Counted from the stretch's first letter, positions 49,989 through 60,925 are shown. The stretch is 64,000 nt of DNA from Henricia sp. BOLD:AAB3569 (GCA_037783545.1 JBBELK010000057.1:682001-746000), one strand, 5' to 3'. Made by a program: numbers and translations. The notes: generated from the sequence alone by a model not told the origin.

Positions 49989-50290
49989 CAACCATTGAAA
50001 AAAAGATGAAACGAACCATTTAAAAAAATCAACGATTTCACTGCTCACAATATCCACTCGTTAGATTTTTCATTTAAGCCTGCAAACTCTTTTTATAAGG
50101 AAAATATTTAAAAACGTGATTTTGTCCCAAAAACCATGTTTTTTCACCAAAATGGTATAAAACTACCACTTGAGAATGTCCATCATACCAAAATATGTGC
50201 CCAAGGTGGTCATCTTTCAAAAAAATATGATGAGCCTTTGTCCCCCAATATGGTACCGACATCCATTTTTAGGGGTATTGGCCCATGGAC

Positions 50291-50926
50291 TACGAGGCAT
50301 CTGAAACCTCAATCAACTACCTGGACTTAACCACCTTCAAAGGAGAACGCTTCAGTAAATGAGGCATCTTAGACACAAAAGTCTATACGTCATCCCACCC
50401 ACCCCACGTGTTCAAAGCATTCATATACGGAGAAACTCTCCGATACGCAAGGAACACAAACAACAAAAACGACTACTTAAACAAAGTCCAAAACTTCTCA
50501 GAAAAACTTACTCCTAGAGGGTACACACCCGAAGAAATCCAAGCGGCAACATCAAAGGTAAAACATGCCGGAAGGGCCAACCTTATCAACAAACAAAGGG
50601 ATAACGCAACAAAGCAATCCCCACTCGTCTTCTCCACAACCTATAAGCCAGCAATAAACAACCACAACTTGAGAAAAGCGGTAAATAAACACTGGCACCT
50701 AATTGAAAGCTCTGAACTACTAAAGGAAATATTTTCTAAACCACCACTCATTGCTTTCAGAAAAGCGGAAAGCCTGAAACAAAAAAATATCCGAGCCAAA
50801 TTACCCAACCACGGAAAACGGCTCTCCCCACCACTATCAGATTCAGGTTACATCGAAAACAGCCAAGAACCGGATGAAACCCTAAACATCCTTATCTCAC
50901 TGCTTGAAGAACAAATAACTTCTTAA
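50291..50926 (+). pseudogene. Penelope-like element C-terminal part
   Basis: It starts at the foldback border with YEASETSINYLDLTTFKGER, then resumes in the frame 50408-50926 with the PLE thumb region (FIYGETLRYARN, KLTPRGYTPEEI, NLRKAVNKHW) and ends with KQKNIRAKLPNHGK. It continues the reverse transcriptase cut at 39006/41347. The reading ends at 50926 without a GIY-YIG endonuclease, so this copy either belongs to an endonuclease-lacking lineage or lost the domain. Confidence 0.85.
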
Positions 50927-50989
50927 AAGCTGGATCCTTCCGCTCAAGGAATCCAAAACGAGTCACCCGGATTCTTCCGAATCCCACCC

Positions 50990-51034
50990 GCAGCTGATGA
51001 AGGGCAGACGGTAACCTAGAAAGCTAGCTCCTGC
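50990..51034 (+). ncRNA. Hammerhead ribozyme-like motif downstream of the PLE
   Basis: In order are GCAG, CTGATGA (50994-51000), a weak stem II region (AGG...CCT), GAAA (51019-51022), AGC-TA-GCT as a very short stem III, C at 51030 as the cleavage-site base, then CTGC pairing with GCAG as stem I. Penelope-like elements are known to carry hammerheads with short stem III. Stem II is poor (one unpaired A before GAAA), so activity is uncertain. Confidence 0.45.
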
Positions 51035-51304
51035 TTAACCAACAGGAACTGAAAAACGTTCATTTGCTCGCACAAACCCACCCACATCTTATCCCATACC
51101 ACCAATGTACAATAAACCCAGTATATAACGGTACAATTGGACACAATACACTTTGAAATAAAATAATATTTTATTTCAAACAGTCAAAACAAGTCAACCA
51201 GAACGGCCGTGTCACTGAATGGGTAAGCACCATCACCCCCCCCCCCTTTTTACTTTATATATGCCTTTGTTTTGATCGGTTATTCAGATGCAATGCTATA
51301 GTGA

Positions 51305-51640
51305 AAAACACTTTTAACAATGACGGCAGCTAATTTGCATATATGTCTTAACACTTAAATGCGAAAGGTGTTTATGATATTCTCTGGCCATAAAAATGTA
51401 ATGCACACTTGTAATTCGCTTTGATTAGAAACCTACGTACAAAGGCATAGTTGAAACGGTGGCCTAACGGGGGCCGCTAATTTGCATAATTTGCATATTT
51501 CTGTTAACACTATTAATTCAGAAACATGTTTATCATGAATGACCATGAAAACATAGGTTTAGACACTTGAAAAGTATAATTTGGCCTTATGACGGCAATA
51601 ATTTGCATATTATGCAAATTTGAGCTATTTTCCTGAAAGC
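51305..51640. repeat. Diverged ~145-bp repeats with octamer-like ATTTGCATA motifs
   Basis: Three loosely similar blocks each hold CTAATTTGCATA or TAATTTGCATAT. The last contains TTTGCATATTATGCAAAT, an inverted pair with an exact ATGCAAAT octamer. Confidence 0.5.
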
Positions 51641-51660
51641 CGATTCTGATGGACGCTTAA

Positions 51661-51793
51661 AGGCACAGACTCGTCAGTAATGCGCGCGCGCCAAATTCGT
51701 GCCACGAAATACGCAGCTCCATGCCTTTGCTATGGAGCTGCGTATTTCGTGGCACAAATTTGGCGCGCGCGCATTGCTGACGAGCCTGTGCCT
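51661..51793. mobile_element. Palindromic TTAA MITE, copy 2
   Basis: This is a near-perfect hairpin homologous to 15153-15284, starting AGGCACAGACTCGTCAG. It is flanked by TTAA at 51657-51660 and 51794-51797. It lies upstream of the calmodulin-like gene. Confidence 0.85.
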
Positions 51794-51797
51794 TTAA

Positions 51798-52194
51798 TAT
51801 GGTATTCTGTAGACCTCCCCCAAATGCCCTGCAGTGGAAAAATTGTGTTGCAAGTCCTTTATGTGTTGTTTTTAAGGCACTGTAATGAAAAACCCCTATT
51901 TTGGCGGCCACCTTGGAAGCCATCTTGATTTTTTTTGCCTGGGGCCACTTTTTATTTTTGGAACATCCTGATTGTGTTTTGGGGTCGTCTGAGGAACCTA
52001 AAACAGTTGGTTTGGTTTAGTTCGGGGGGGGGGGGGGGGGGGTATGGGGGGGGGGGGGGAGGGGGGGGGGGGTGCAAAGGGTGTGGTCTCAGCTCTCCCA
52101 CTATACCTCATTGTGCAAATAAGATGCAGCCAAAGAGCAGTAAAAAATACTTAAATGTTTGATTCACAGTCTGACTATTTTTCAATTTCTGCAG
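51798..52194. other. Region upstream of the calmodulin-like micro-exon
   Basis: It contains a long G-rich tract (about 52023-52072). If the gene follows the calmodulin plan, its ATG exon lies in or beyond this stretch, but no ATG-GT site stands out. Confidence 0.3.
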
Positions 52195-55100
52195 GGTACA
52201 TTGAGTCCAGAAAAACAGAAAGGTGCGTATTCCCTTTTAAAATATTCGCCACCTCTGTCTTTTGAAGAGGTTTGAGAGTGTTTTTTCTTATAGGTCTATT
52301 CATTCCTCTTTAATTATAGGCCAATTATTTAAAATTTGTTTTGCACATCGTCCAATGAATGCTTATGAGACGGTTTGTCATCGGCCGAGTGTGTTTGGTA
52401 TAACAGTACAATTATTATCCACAACCGCATTATTTATAAACCGCATCAAATAGCTGCCATCTTGTCGGGCAGTTTCTTTGTTCCGTGAGGACATGCATGG
52501 TTGCCCATTTTGTGCTTACATTGTAGTCCATGGGCCAGAGGTGCCCATCACTATGAACATCTAACAATGGAAATTGGGCACACACCATTGTTACTAACAA
52601 TGGGGTTACAATGAACATGTACATGTTTTTGCTCATAGTGCCACCGTGCACCACCACCCCCACCCCCCCTAGAATTGACGAAACAACATTGTTATAGTAG
52701 GTTTGCATCTGTACTTCATTTTAGCACTTGTTAACATGAGATTAGCTGGGACTCACTACTTGATTTTGGATGTTACATGAACCCTCGATCAAGCCCAAGA
52801 CTTTTGACGGCCATTTTAGGGTTAGGGGAAATTCAAATATCCATTGTTCCGTCAAATATTGTCGTAGAGATACTAGTTACCCCTCAAAAGGTAGGTCTTG
52901 GTGAGTTCTACACAGTGGTACATGAGTTATGTCTTTTTATTTAGTAAATAGGTCAACAGGGGTCAAAAGGTCAATCTTAAAGGGAGTTTCGCTAAATTTG
53001 GTAATCCTCGCCATCAATCAAAACTGTACCTGTAAATTAATAAAGTTTTACTATTTATACATGATATTATTCTGTCTCGACGTATTTTATTCGCCATATT
53101 AATACAGGTTAATTTGATTATATTGGTAGAAAGGCTTTCTGCCACAACGTGGGAAATAGGCGGGTCAATATAGCACCAAAAATACCCCAACATAAAAAAA
53201 ACCTTACAGGCATGGAAGGGGTGGAGACAATGACTTCTCTAATATAACTGCTGATATCAGATGTAGCTAATTTTATTGTTCAGTAATGTGTAAAACATGA
53301 TACTGTGGCAAGACTGGCTGCACCACCCACCATATGAGCCGCTAAGGCAGGGTGGGCCACTCTGCCAGAATTGCCTCCCTGACAACCTGCACTTCTAGGG
53401 CTGTTTTTGAGACATGGGATTCAAAAGATCTGGTCAGACCCATGCAGGTTTAATCAGGATAAACACCTAACAAACTTCACCATGAAGCCATCCCAGCCCA
53501 GCTCTAAGCCATCCTAGCCCAGCCCGAAGCCATCCCGTTTTATCCCAAAGCCATCCCGGCCCAGCCTAAATACATCCCAGCCCAGCTCTAAGCCATCCCA
53601 GCCCAACCCGAAGCCATGCCAGGCAAGCTTAAAGCTATCAAAGCCCTAGCCCGAAGCCATCAAAGCCCTAGCCCGAAGCCATCAAAGCCCTAGCCCGAAG
53701 CCATCAAAGCCTAGCCCGAAGCCATCAAAGCCCTAGCCCGAAGCCATCAAAGCCTAGCCCGAAGCCATCAAAGCCTAGCTCGAAGCCACCCCGTTTCAGC
53801 CCGAAACCATCCCGTCCCAGCCCGAAGCCATCCCGGCCCAACCTGAAGCCATCCTGACCCAGCCCGAAGCCATCCCAGCCCAGTCTGAAGCCATCCCGGC
53901 CCAACCTGAAGCCATCCTGGCCCAGCCCAAAGACATCTCAGTCAAGCCCAATGCTCTCCCAGCTCGGCTCAACCCCAAAACCTCAGCCCGAAGCCACCCT
54001 GGCCCAACTTGAAGCCATTCTAGCCCAGCCTGAAGCCATCTCAGCCAAGCCCAATGCCCTCCCAGCCAAGCCCAATGCCCTCCCAGCCAAGCCCAATGCC
54101 CTCCCAGCTTAGCTCAAACCCCCAAACCCCAGCTCGAAGCCATCCCGGCCCAACTTAAGCAATTCTAGCCCAGCCCGAGGCCATCCCAGCCTAGCCCATG
54201 GACATCCCAGCCCAGCCCGTGGCCATCCTAGCCCAGCCCGAGGCCATCGCAGCCCAGTATGAAGCCATCCTGGCCCAATCTGAAGCCATCCTGGCCCAGC
54301 CCGAATTAAGCCATCCCAGCTAAGCCCAATGCCCTCCCAGCTACGCCCAAACCCCAAAACCCCAGCCCGAAGCCATCCCAGCCCAGCTCTAAGCCATCCC
54401 AACCCAGCCCGAAGCCATCCCTGTCTAGCCCGAAACCATGCCAGCCCAGCTCGAAGCCATCCCAGCCCAGTCTGAAGCCATCTCGGCCCAACCAGAAGCC
54501 ATCTCAGCCAAGCCATATGCCCTCCCAGCTCAGCCAAAACCCCAAAACCCCAGCCCGAAGCCATCCCGGCCCAGTCTGAAGCCATATCACGGCCCAACCT
54601 GAAGCCATTCCAGCCAAGCCCGAAGCCAATTCAGCCAAGCCTAATGCCATCCCAGCTCAGCTCAAACCACAAAACCCCAGCCCTATGCCATCTCAGCCCA
54701 GCCCGAAGCCATCCGGGCCCAGCCCAAATCAATCCCAGCCCAAACCGAAGATACCCCGAGCCCAGCCCGAAGCCATTCCGGCCCAGCCTAAAGCAACCTC
54801 GGGCCCAGCCCGAAGCCACTGCACCCTGACCAAACCTAAAGACCTCCCAGTGCAGCCCGGAACCCTCCCAACATTGTCCAAAGCATTCTCGGCTCTGCCC
54901 GAAGCCATCCCAGTTAAGTTCAGCCCAAAGCCATCCTGGCCCAGCCCGAAGTCATCCCGTACAGCTTCAGGCTGGACTAGGGTGGCCTTCAGACTGGGCT
55001 TGAGGGCTTTGGGCTGGGCCGGGGTAGCTTTGGGCTGGGCCGGGGTGGCTTCGTGCTGGGCTGGGGTGGCTTCAGCTGGCTGGGCTTTGGGGCTTCAGGC

Positions 55101-58100
55101 TGGGCTTTTGGACTTCAGGTTTTTGCTGGGAGTGCATTGGGCTGGGGCTTGATGACTTCGGGCTGGGCCGGGATGGCATCAGGCTGGGCCGGGATGGCTT
55201 CGGGCTGGGGTTTTGGGGTTTGGGCATAGCTGGGAGAGCATTTAGCTTGGCTTGAATGGCTTCGGGATGAACCGGGAAGGCCAAGTTTTATTAAACCTGC
55301 ATGGGCCTGACCAGACTTTCTGAATCCCACGTCTCAAAAACAGCCCTAGAAGTGTAGGTTGTCAGGGAGGCAATTCTGGCAGAGTGGCCCACCCTGCCTT
55401 ACCGGCTCATATGGCTGGTGCAGCCAGTCTTGCCACAGTATCATGTTATACACATTAATGAATAATAAAATTAGCTATATCTGACATCAGCAGTTATATA
55501 AGAGAAGTCATTGTCTCCACCCCTTCCATGCCTGTAAGGATTTTTTTAATGTTGGGGTATTTTTGGTGCTATATTTACCCGCCTATTTCCCACGTTGTGG
55601 CAGAAAGCCTTTCTACCAATATAATCAAATTAACCTGTATTTATATGGCGAATAAAATACGTCGAGACAGAATAATATCATGTATAAATAGTAAAACTTT
55701 ATTAATTTACACGTACAGTTTTGTTTGATGGCGAGGATTACCAAATTTAGCGAAACTCCCTTTAAGATTGACCTTTTGACCTCTGACCTATTTACTAAAT
55801 TAAAAGACATAACTCATGTACCACTGTGTAGAACTCACCAAGGCCTACATTTGTAGGGGTAACTAGTATCTCTACGACAATATTTGACGGAACAATGGAT
55901 ATTTGAATTTCCCCTAACCCTAAAATGGCCGTCAAAAGTCTTGGGCTTGAGGGTTCATGTAACATCCCAAATCAAGTAGTGAGTCCCAGCTAATCTCATG
56001 TGAACAAGTGTTAAAATGAAGTACAGATGCAAACCTACTAGAACAATGTTGTTTCGTCAATTTTAGGGGGTGGGGGGGGGGAGGTGCACGGTGGGCCCAT
56101 GGACTATTGTTGACCAATTTCAACAACAAAGGTTGCCCTACAAGATGGCAACTATTTGATACGGTCTATTTAACCAATGAGTACATTTTGGTTGCTGACT
56201 TCTAATAGTGATCGCCAAAACTTGCATTAGGTCTCATCCAAAATTCCAAAAGAGTTGGTCTGATAAAATGCTTCATGTTATTTGCTTGATAAATAATCAT
56301 TTACGTTTTAAAGCAGGCTACACATGTATTCCCTTTGCCGTTTATACGACTTTCGATTATATGACTTTCGATCATGATATTTAAACAGCAAAACGACAAC
56401 ACTGTTAAACTTACATCGCATGATTTGCACAGTAATGTACATGTATAGTCGTGACGTCTGACAATATCTTTCACGCAGCTTACGAGGAAAAGTTTGCACA
56501 GTTTGACAGAAATGGCGACGGCAAGATTTGTACGACGGAACTTCGGGCGACTTTAAGAGCGCTAAATCGAAATCCATCCGAAGACAATCTGAAGAAGGTT
56601 ATGGCAGAGGTCGACACAAATGGTAAATAATACTCCCGACACATTGGTACCGTTTTCCTTCCGTTTGCTACAGGTAGGGTTCTGGGCACATTTTTGACGG
56701 TAGAGGGAAGATATATCCCTCTGTAGGGCTAAAAAGCCTTGTTAAAGAGTACATGATTGGTAAACTGTTAAAAACGGTGTCGTGTCCACTCGTAATTAAA
56801 AGCCTATGTCGAGAAAACTGCCTTGTAGAAATTTCAGCGACATAGACGCAGTAATACTTGAAAACCTGAAATACAGAAAACCTGAAAGATCTTGCATGTT
56901 TTGTGTGTGTGAATAAATGGTTATAACGTTTTTTTAAGAAGCCACCTTCAGTTAATTGGCAATTTCTCACACAAAGGTACCATTTTACACGGAAACAATC
57001 ATGTGGTGTTTGTTACCATTGCAATCAACACGTTTTTTTAATTGTCAACTCGTGAAGTAAACATGAAAAAAAAATCACCTTTTCGTAGTTTAAAAAAAAA
57101 GATGAACAAATTAGGCCGACATTTATAAAAATTCGGCTAAATACATATTCTTAACTTTTTTTGTAGTTTTTACTTCAAAATAAATGTAGGCCTATGCACT
57201 TTTGAAACGAATAAAGTGCATACTACACTTTGTTGTGGCGTGTTGCATAATTATCGCGGAACTGAAATCCATAGGACTAGGCCTATATAATAATTTGAAC
57301 TAGAAACATGCACGCATGGACATACTGTGCAGATGCTCCTATAGTGCACTGCTGAGCTATGGAGTCCAGAAATCTTGACTCTCCAAGTTTTCCCAATTAA
57401 AAACTAAATTACTTCACTGTGTTAAATGCATAGTCGGATGTATTGTCCATAAATGTAATGGCAACATGCATAAAATAAATATTTTGATATTTAACACTGT
57501 ATAACCGTCCGACCATGTGACACAATATATTTTCACTACAGGTGTTACAGGTTGCTATTCCACGATTGGGTGTGGAAACCCTGGAGGGATGTCGTGAATT
57601 CTGTTGCAAATATTGGCGTAAATATATTTTCAAGAATTTGTTAGGAAAAAAACCGTGCGAAATTTCCATCATAATGTGCTCCAACTGCATGGGCACACGT
57701 TATTTGGTGTGCCGCACGTTCGCCTCACAGGCGGATTTGACTAAATAAGTACATTTCAGTCTATTCCAACCTCCATGTTCTAATTTTGACAACAAAGTAT
57801 TCCTTTATTCCAATTTTCCACAAAAGTGAGTGGCTCCATTGAATATGAGGAGTTTGTGAAAATGATGATTCAAATTGACGCCGACATCGATAAGCGTTTG
57901 AAAGCAACCTTCAATGAATATGATAAAGACCGAGATGGATTTATCAGGTAAATACAGTCAATAAGTTTACAATAAATATATTTTATTTGAATATAGGGTG
58001 TCCCAGGCTCATCTCACTTGGTAATTTATATACAAAAATCTCTAAAGGCGTGAACTTATCTTCAAATTGTCCTTAAATATGACACTTGCAAATTTCATGT

Positions 58101-58615
58101 TTTAGCGTCATGGATAATCATTTGGGGAAGTAGGTCCTTTTGTTATATGATTGCTAAATTAAATCTAAATCAAAAAAAATATGGTTATATATACGCTAAT
58201 TTAATTTTACAAGTAGAAACCACGTGAATGTCTTTCATGGACACGATCGTTGCCATTTCTCTTCCACAGTCCTAGCGAGCTGGACGTCATGTTTCAAGAT
58301 ATGGGCATCGAGATGACTCCTGACGAATTGGTGGAGGAAATTCGAAACGTGGATCTTAATGCCGATAGTAAACTAAGCTTCGAAGGTGTGTATAATGCAT
58401 TATATATAGAACAAAGTACAGAAAATCCAGACTTTCAATTCCCTGTAACACATAATTCGACTGCGACCCTAAACCAACCATGTATTATTTAAATTCAAAC
58501 TTTAACCTCACACAAATCTTAGTTGATTGAGGTATGTGAAGACAATATTTTGATCTTATTTTATTTTACCATTTCCCACTCCCCAGAGTTCCGAAAACTG
58601 TTTGGGCGCATTTAG
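52195..58615 (+). CDS. Calmodulin-like four-EF-hand calcium-binding protein (first exon not found)
   Basis: Exons are 52195-52222, 56479-56622, 57827-57947, 58270-58385 and 58587-58615 (TAG), all with AG/GT borders and consistent phases, encoding 145 residues without the initiator. EF-hand loops are DRNGDGKICTTE, DTNVSGSIEYEE, DKDRDGFISPSE and DLNADSKLSFEE. The first three are canonical; the fourth has Ser in place of the usual Gly at loop position 6, which may weaken calcium binding. The lead-in TLSPEKQKAYEEKF matches the calmodulin N-terminal helix. Exon sizes of 28, 144 and a final 29 nt mirror vertebrate calmodulin genes (31, 144, 29), in which the first exon ends right after the ATG. The missing exon here is therefore probably just a 5' leader plus ATG upstream of 52195. 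A calcium sensor role is inferred from the family; troponin C-like or centrin-like paralogues cannot be excluded. A foldback element (52526-56104) fills most of the first intron seen. Confidence 0.9.
52526..56104. mobile_element. Foldback element 2, TA-flanked, minisatellite core, in the calmodulin-like gene intron
   Basis: The outer ends GTCCATGGGCCAGAGG and (inverted) GGGCCCATGGAC are flanked by TA at 52524-52525 and 56105-56106. The arms (about 52670-53455 and 55290-56070) match those of element 1, and it has the same 21-bp minisatellite core. It lacks the two MITE insertions seen in element 1 and so serves as the empty-site reference. No transposase is seen. Confidence 0.85.
53484..55283. 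repeat. 21-bp minisatellite, core of foldback element 2
   Basis: The units are close to AGCCCAGCCCGAAGCCATCC plus one base, from 53484 to about 54955, and inverted from about 54963 to 55283. A local run of GAAGCCATCAAAGCC variants lies at 53625-53775. It is open in several frames (e.g. 54109-54597 minus) but has no sign of real coding. Confidence 0.9.
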
Positions 58616-58962
58616 AAATCCAGGAGGTGTCGCCAACAGCCATGGGAAGTAGTTGGACTATAAGTTCAATTCATCATTGAAGTTTGTTCGTCAGTTTGTT
58701 TGCTAGAACACTAGCTTTTTTAACTATTAGGCTATTGACTCGCAAAGCAGGTTGCGAAATTTAACTTGGGTAACTATGTAGTTTTTAGAGCAATAATGCA
58801 GAAAGTCAATTTCCTTACGGTATTAGGCCTATAGGTAAATTAAAGAACAATTAATTTGTATCAAAGTAAAATCTTGTTAATTCCAGCCCCAAAAAGCTGA
58901 ACTTTGAGTAAAGCAAACTTTGAGAATACGTTTTCAAAGAAACATGATACAATTTGTTGCAA

Positions 58963-59212
58963 TTAGTTTTATTGCCGTTCTTGAAGTATGGCGGAACAAA
59001 AAGAGAGGGCGCACTTTTATTTTTTCCGTAAAAATGTACTTCTTTTTATATACAAAAACCGGATTTATCTGTTGTAATTATGTTACAGAGACGGAATTAA
59101 TAAATAAGTGACAGGTGAAAATGGAGTTATTTTGCATTTTGCATTTACGAAACTATACTTCCAAATTAAAGTGCGCCCTTCTATTGTGTCCGCATACTTC
59201 ACAATGGCTAAC
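58963..59212. mobile_element. Short MITE, relative of 18321-19088
   Basis: TTGAAGTATGGCGGAACAAA, then GAGAGGGCGCAC, pairs with inverted GTGCGCCCTTCTATTGTGTC near 59170-59200. It lies about 350 bp downstream of the calmodulin-like stop codon. Confidence 0.65.
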
Positions 59213-59399
59213 GAGACAAGGATGTTTTGGTTTTTGTTTTTTTTGTATACGTTAACCGTGTTTGACGCATCGATTACTATGTCGCTCTTTTTCTGTGGCC
59301 ACGTTTACCTAACATAATTGTATGAATAGACCAGTTGCGTGATAGATTTGCATAATAGTCGAGGACCTGTGACAGTTTTGTATGCACTTCATTTAGGAG

Positions 59400-60925
59400 A
59401 CGATTTCTCAACTGATCTAGGCTAATTTGACCCCAAGGAATAACGTTGGATGTGTGCCAAATTCGATATCCAGGGCGAAATACCCGAAAATGACCACGCC
59501 CTTTTAAAGATGGCCACGCCCCTTTCTTCATTATAAGTGTTGCTTCGGACACAGTTGTATCTACTGAATTCAACCGATATTAACTAATATGATCCCGGGG
59601 AACAACTTGGGATGTGTCCCAAAATCGCTACCTGGGGAGAAGTACCCAAAAATGACCACGCCCTTTAAATGACCATGCCCCTTCTTATCAGAAGTGCTAC
59701 TTCCGACACAACTGTACATGTATCTACTGAACTCGACTGATCTAAACTAATTTGACCCCGAGGAATAACTTGGGATGTGTGTCAAAATCGCCATCTAGGG
59801 AGAAGTACCCTGAAATGACCACACACTTTTAAATGACCACGCCCCATCTTCTCAGAAGTGCTACTTCCGACACAACTGTACATGTATCTACTGAACTCGA
59901 CTGATCTAAACTAATTTGACCCCGAGGAATAACTTGGGATGTGTGTCAAAATCGCCATCTAGGGAGAAGTACCCTGAAATGACCACACACTTTTAAATGA
60001 CCACGCCCCATCTTCTCAGAAGTGCTACTTCCGACTAAGCCAAACTACTGAACTCAACTGATATAAGCTAATTTGACACCGAGGAATAACTTGGGATGTG
60101 TGTCAAAATCGCTATCTAGGGAGAAGTACCCGACAACGACCACGCCCTTTTAAAAATGACTACGCCCCTTATTTAAAGTGCTACTTCCGTCATCGCTGTA
60201 TCTACTGAACTCGACTGATACAAGCTAATTTGACCCCGAAGAACAACTTGGGATTTGGGCCAAATTCGCTGGCCGGGAGAAGTAGCCGAAAATGACCACA
60301 CCTTGTTAAATGACCACACCCCCTTCTTATCAGAAATGATATTTCCATCATAGATGTACTACTGAACTCAACTGATATAATAAATGCCCGAAAATGACTT
60401 TCGTAAAGAGATAACTTTGTTGCTGTGACTAATATTCGAGCCCATCTTATAGGGCCTCTTCGTCATATGACCTAATTTTGCGAACAACATGGGATGTATG
60501 CCAAAATCGCTACCTGGGGACAAAGTACCCGAAAATGATAATGGCATTTTAAAGGTGGCCACGCCCCTTTCTTCGTCAGAAGCGCATTACTTCCGACATA
60601 CATTTAGTTGTATCAACTGAACGCAACTGATGTAAGTTAATTTGACCCTGATTTTTGCCTAATTCGCTATGCGGGGAGAAATGCCCAAAAATGACCACGC
60701 CCTTTTAAATGACCACACCCCTTATCAGAAGAGCTACTTCCGACATAGCTGCATCCACTGAACTCACCGATATAAGCTAATATGACCCCGAGGAACAACA
60801 GGGGATATATGTCAGGATCAATACCTGGGGAGAAGTACCCCAAAATGACCACTCACTTTTAATGACCACACCCCTTTTTCATCAGAAGTGCTACTTCCGA
60901 CATACATGTAGTTGTATCTTCAGAA
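59400..60925. repeat. Imperfect tandem array, unit about 155-165 bp, about nine copies
   Basis: Each unit has CTACTGAACTC(G/A)ACTGAT, TAATTTGACCCCGAGGAA, TAACTTGGGATGTGTG, AGAAGTACCC and one or two GACCACGCCCC boxes. Successive AGAAGTACC sites at 59638, 59801, 59965, 60122 and 60278 give the spacing. Confidence 0.85.

Larger units (their letters stand above)
39007..50290. mobile_element. Foldback transposon inserted in the PLE, expanded by duplications
   Basis: The left end GTCCATGGGCCAAGACACTT at 39007 (a slightly deleted form of the family end), followed by GTCGGTACCATATTGGGGG, returns inverted at 50227-50290 next to TA. The PLE reading frame stops on one side and resumes on the other (50291). 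The arms are built of ~355-bp direct subrepeats, plus-oriented on the left and minus-oriented on the right. Each typically has AAAAAGAGTTTGCAGGC, GTTGCCATGGCAAC and GGAATATTGGGCTACTTCC. No transposase is recognised. Confidence 0.85.
52430..56175. mobile_element. Older foldback host of element 2
   Basis: Inverted flanks around element 2 share ATCAAATAG(C/T)TGCCATCTTGT and a following GGGCA: left at about 52437-52475, right (inverted) at about 56125-56165. Element 2 thus seems to have inserted into an earlier inverted-repeat element. The boundaries are approximate. Confidence 0.55.

Noticed and set aside
52131-52160. ATG at about 52122 followed by a GT as a first exon for the calmodulin-like gene
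   Set aside because: The phase does not fit the 28-nt exon and the intron would be only about 50 bp.
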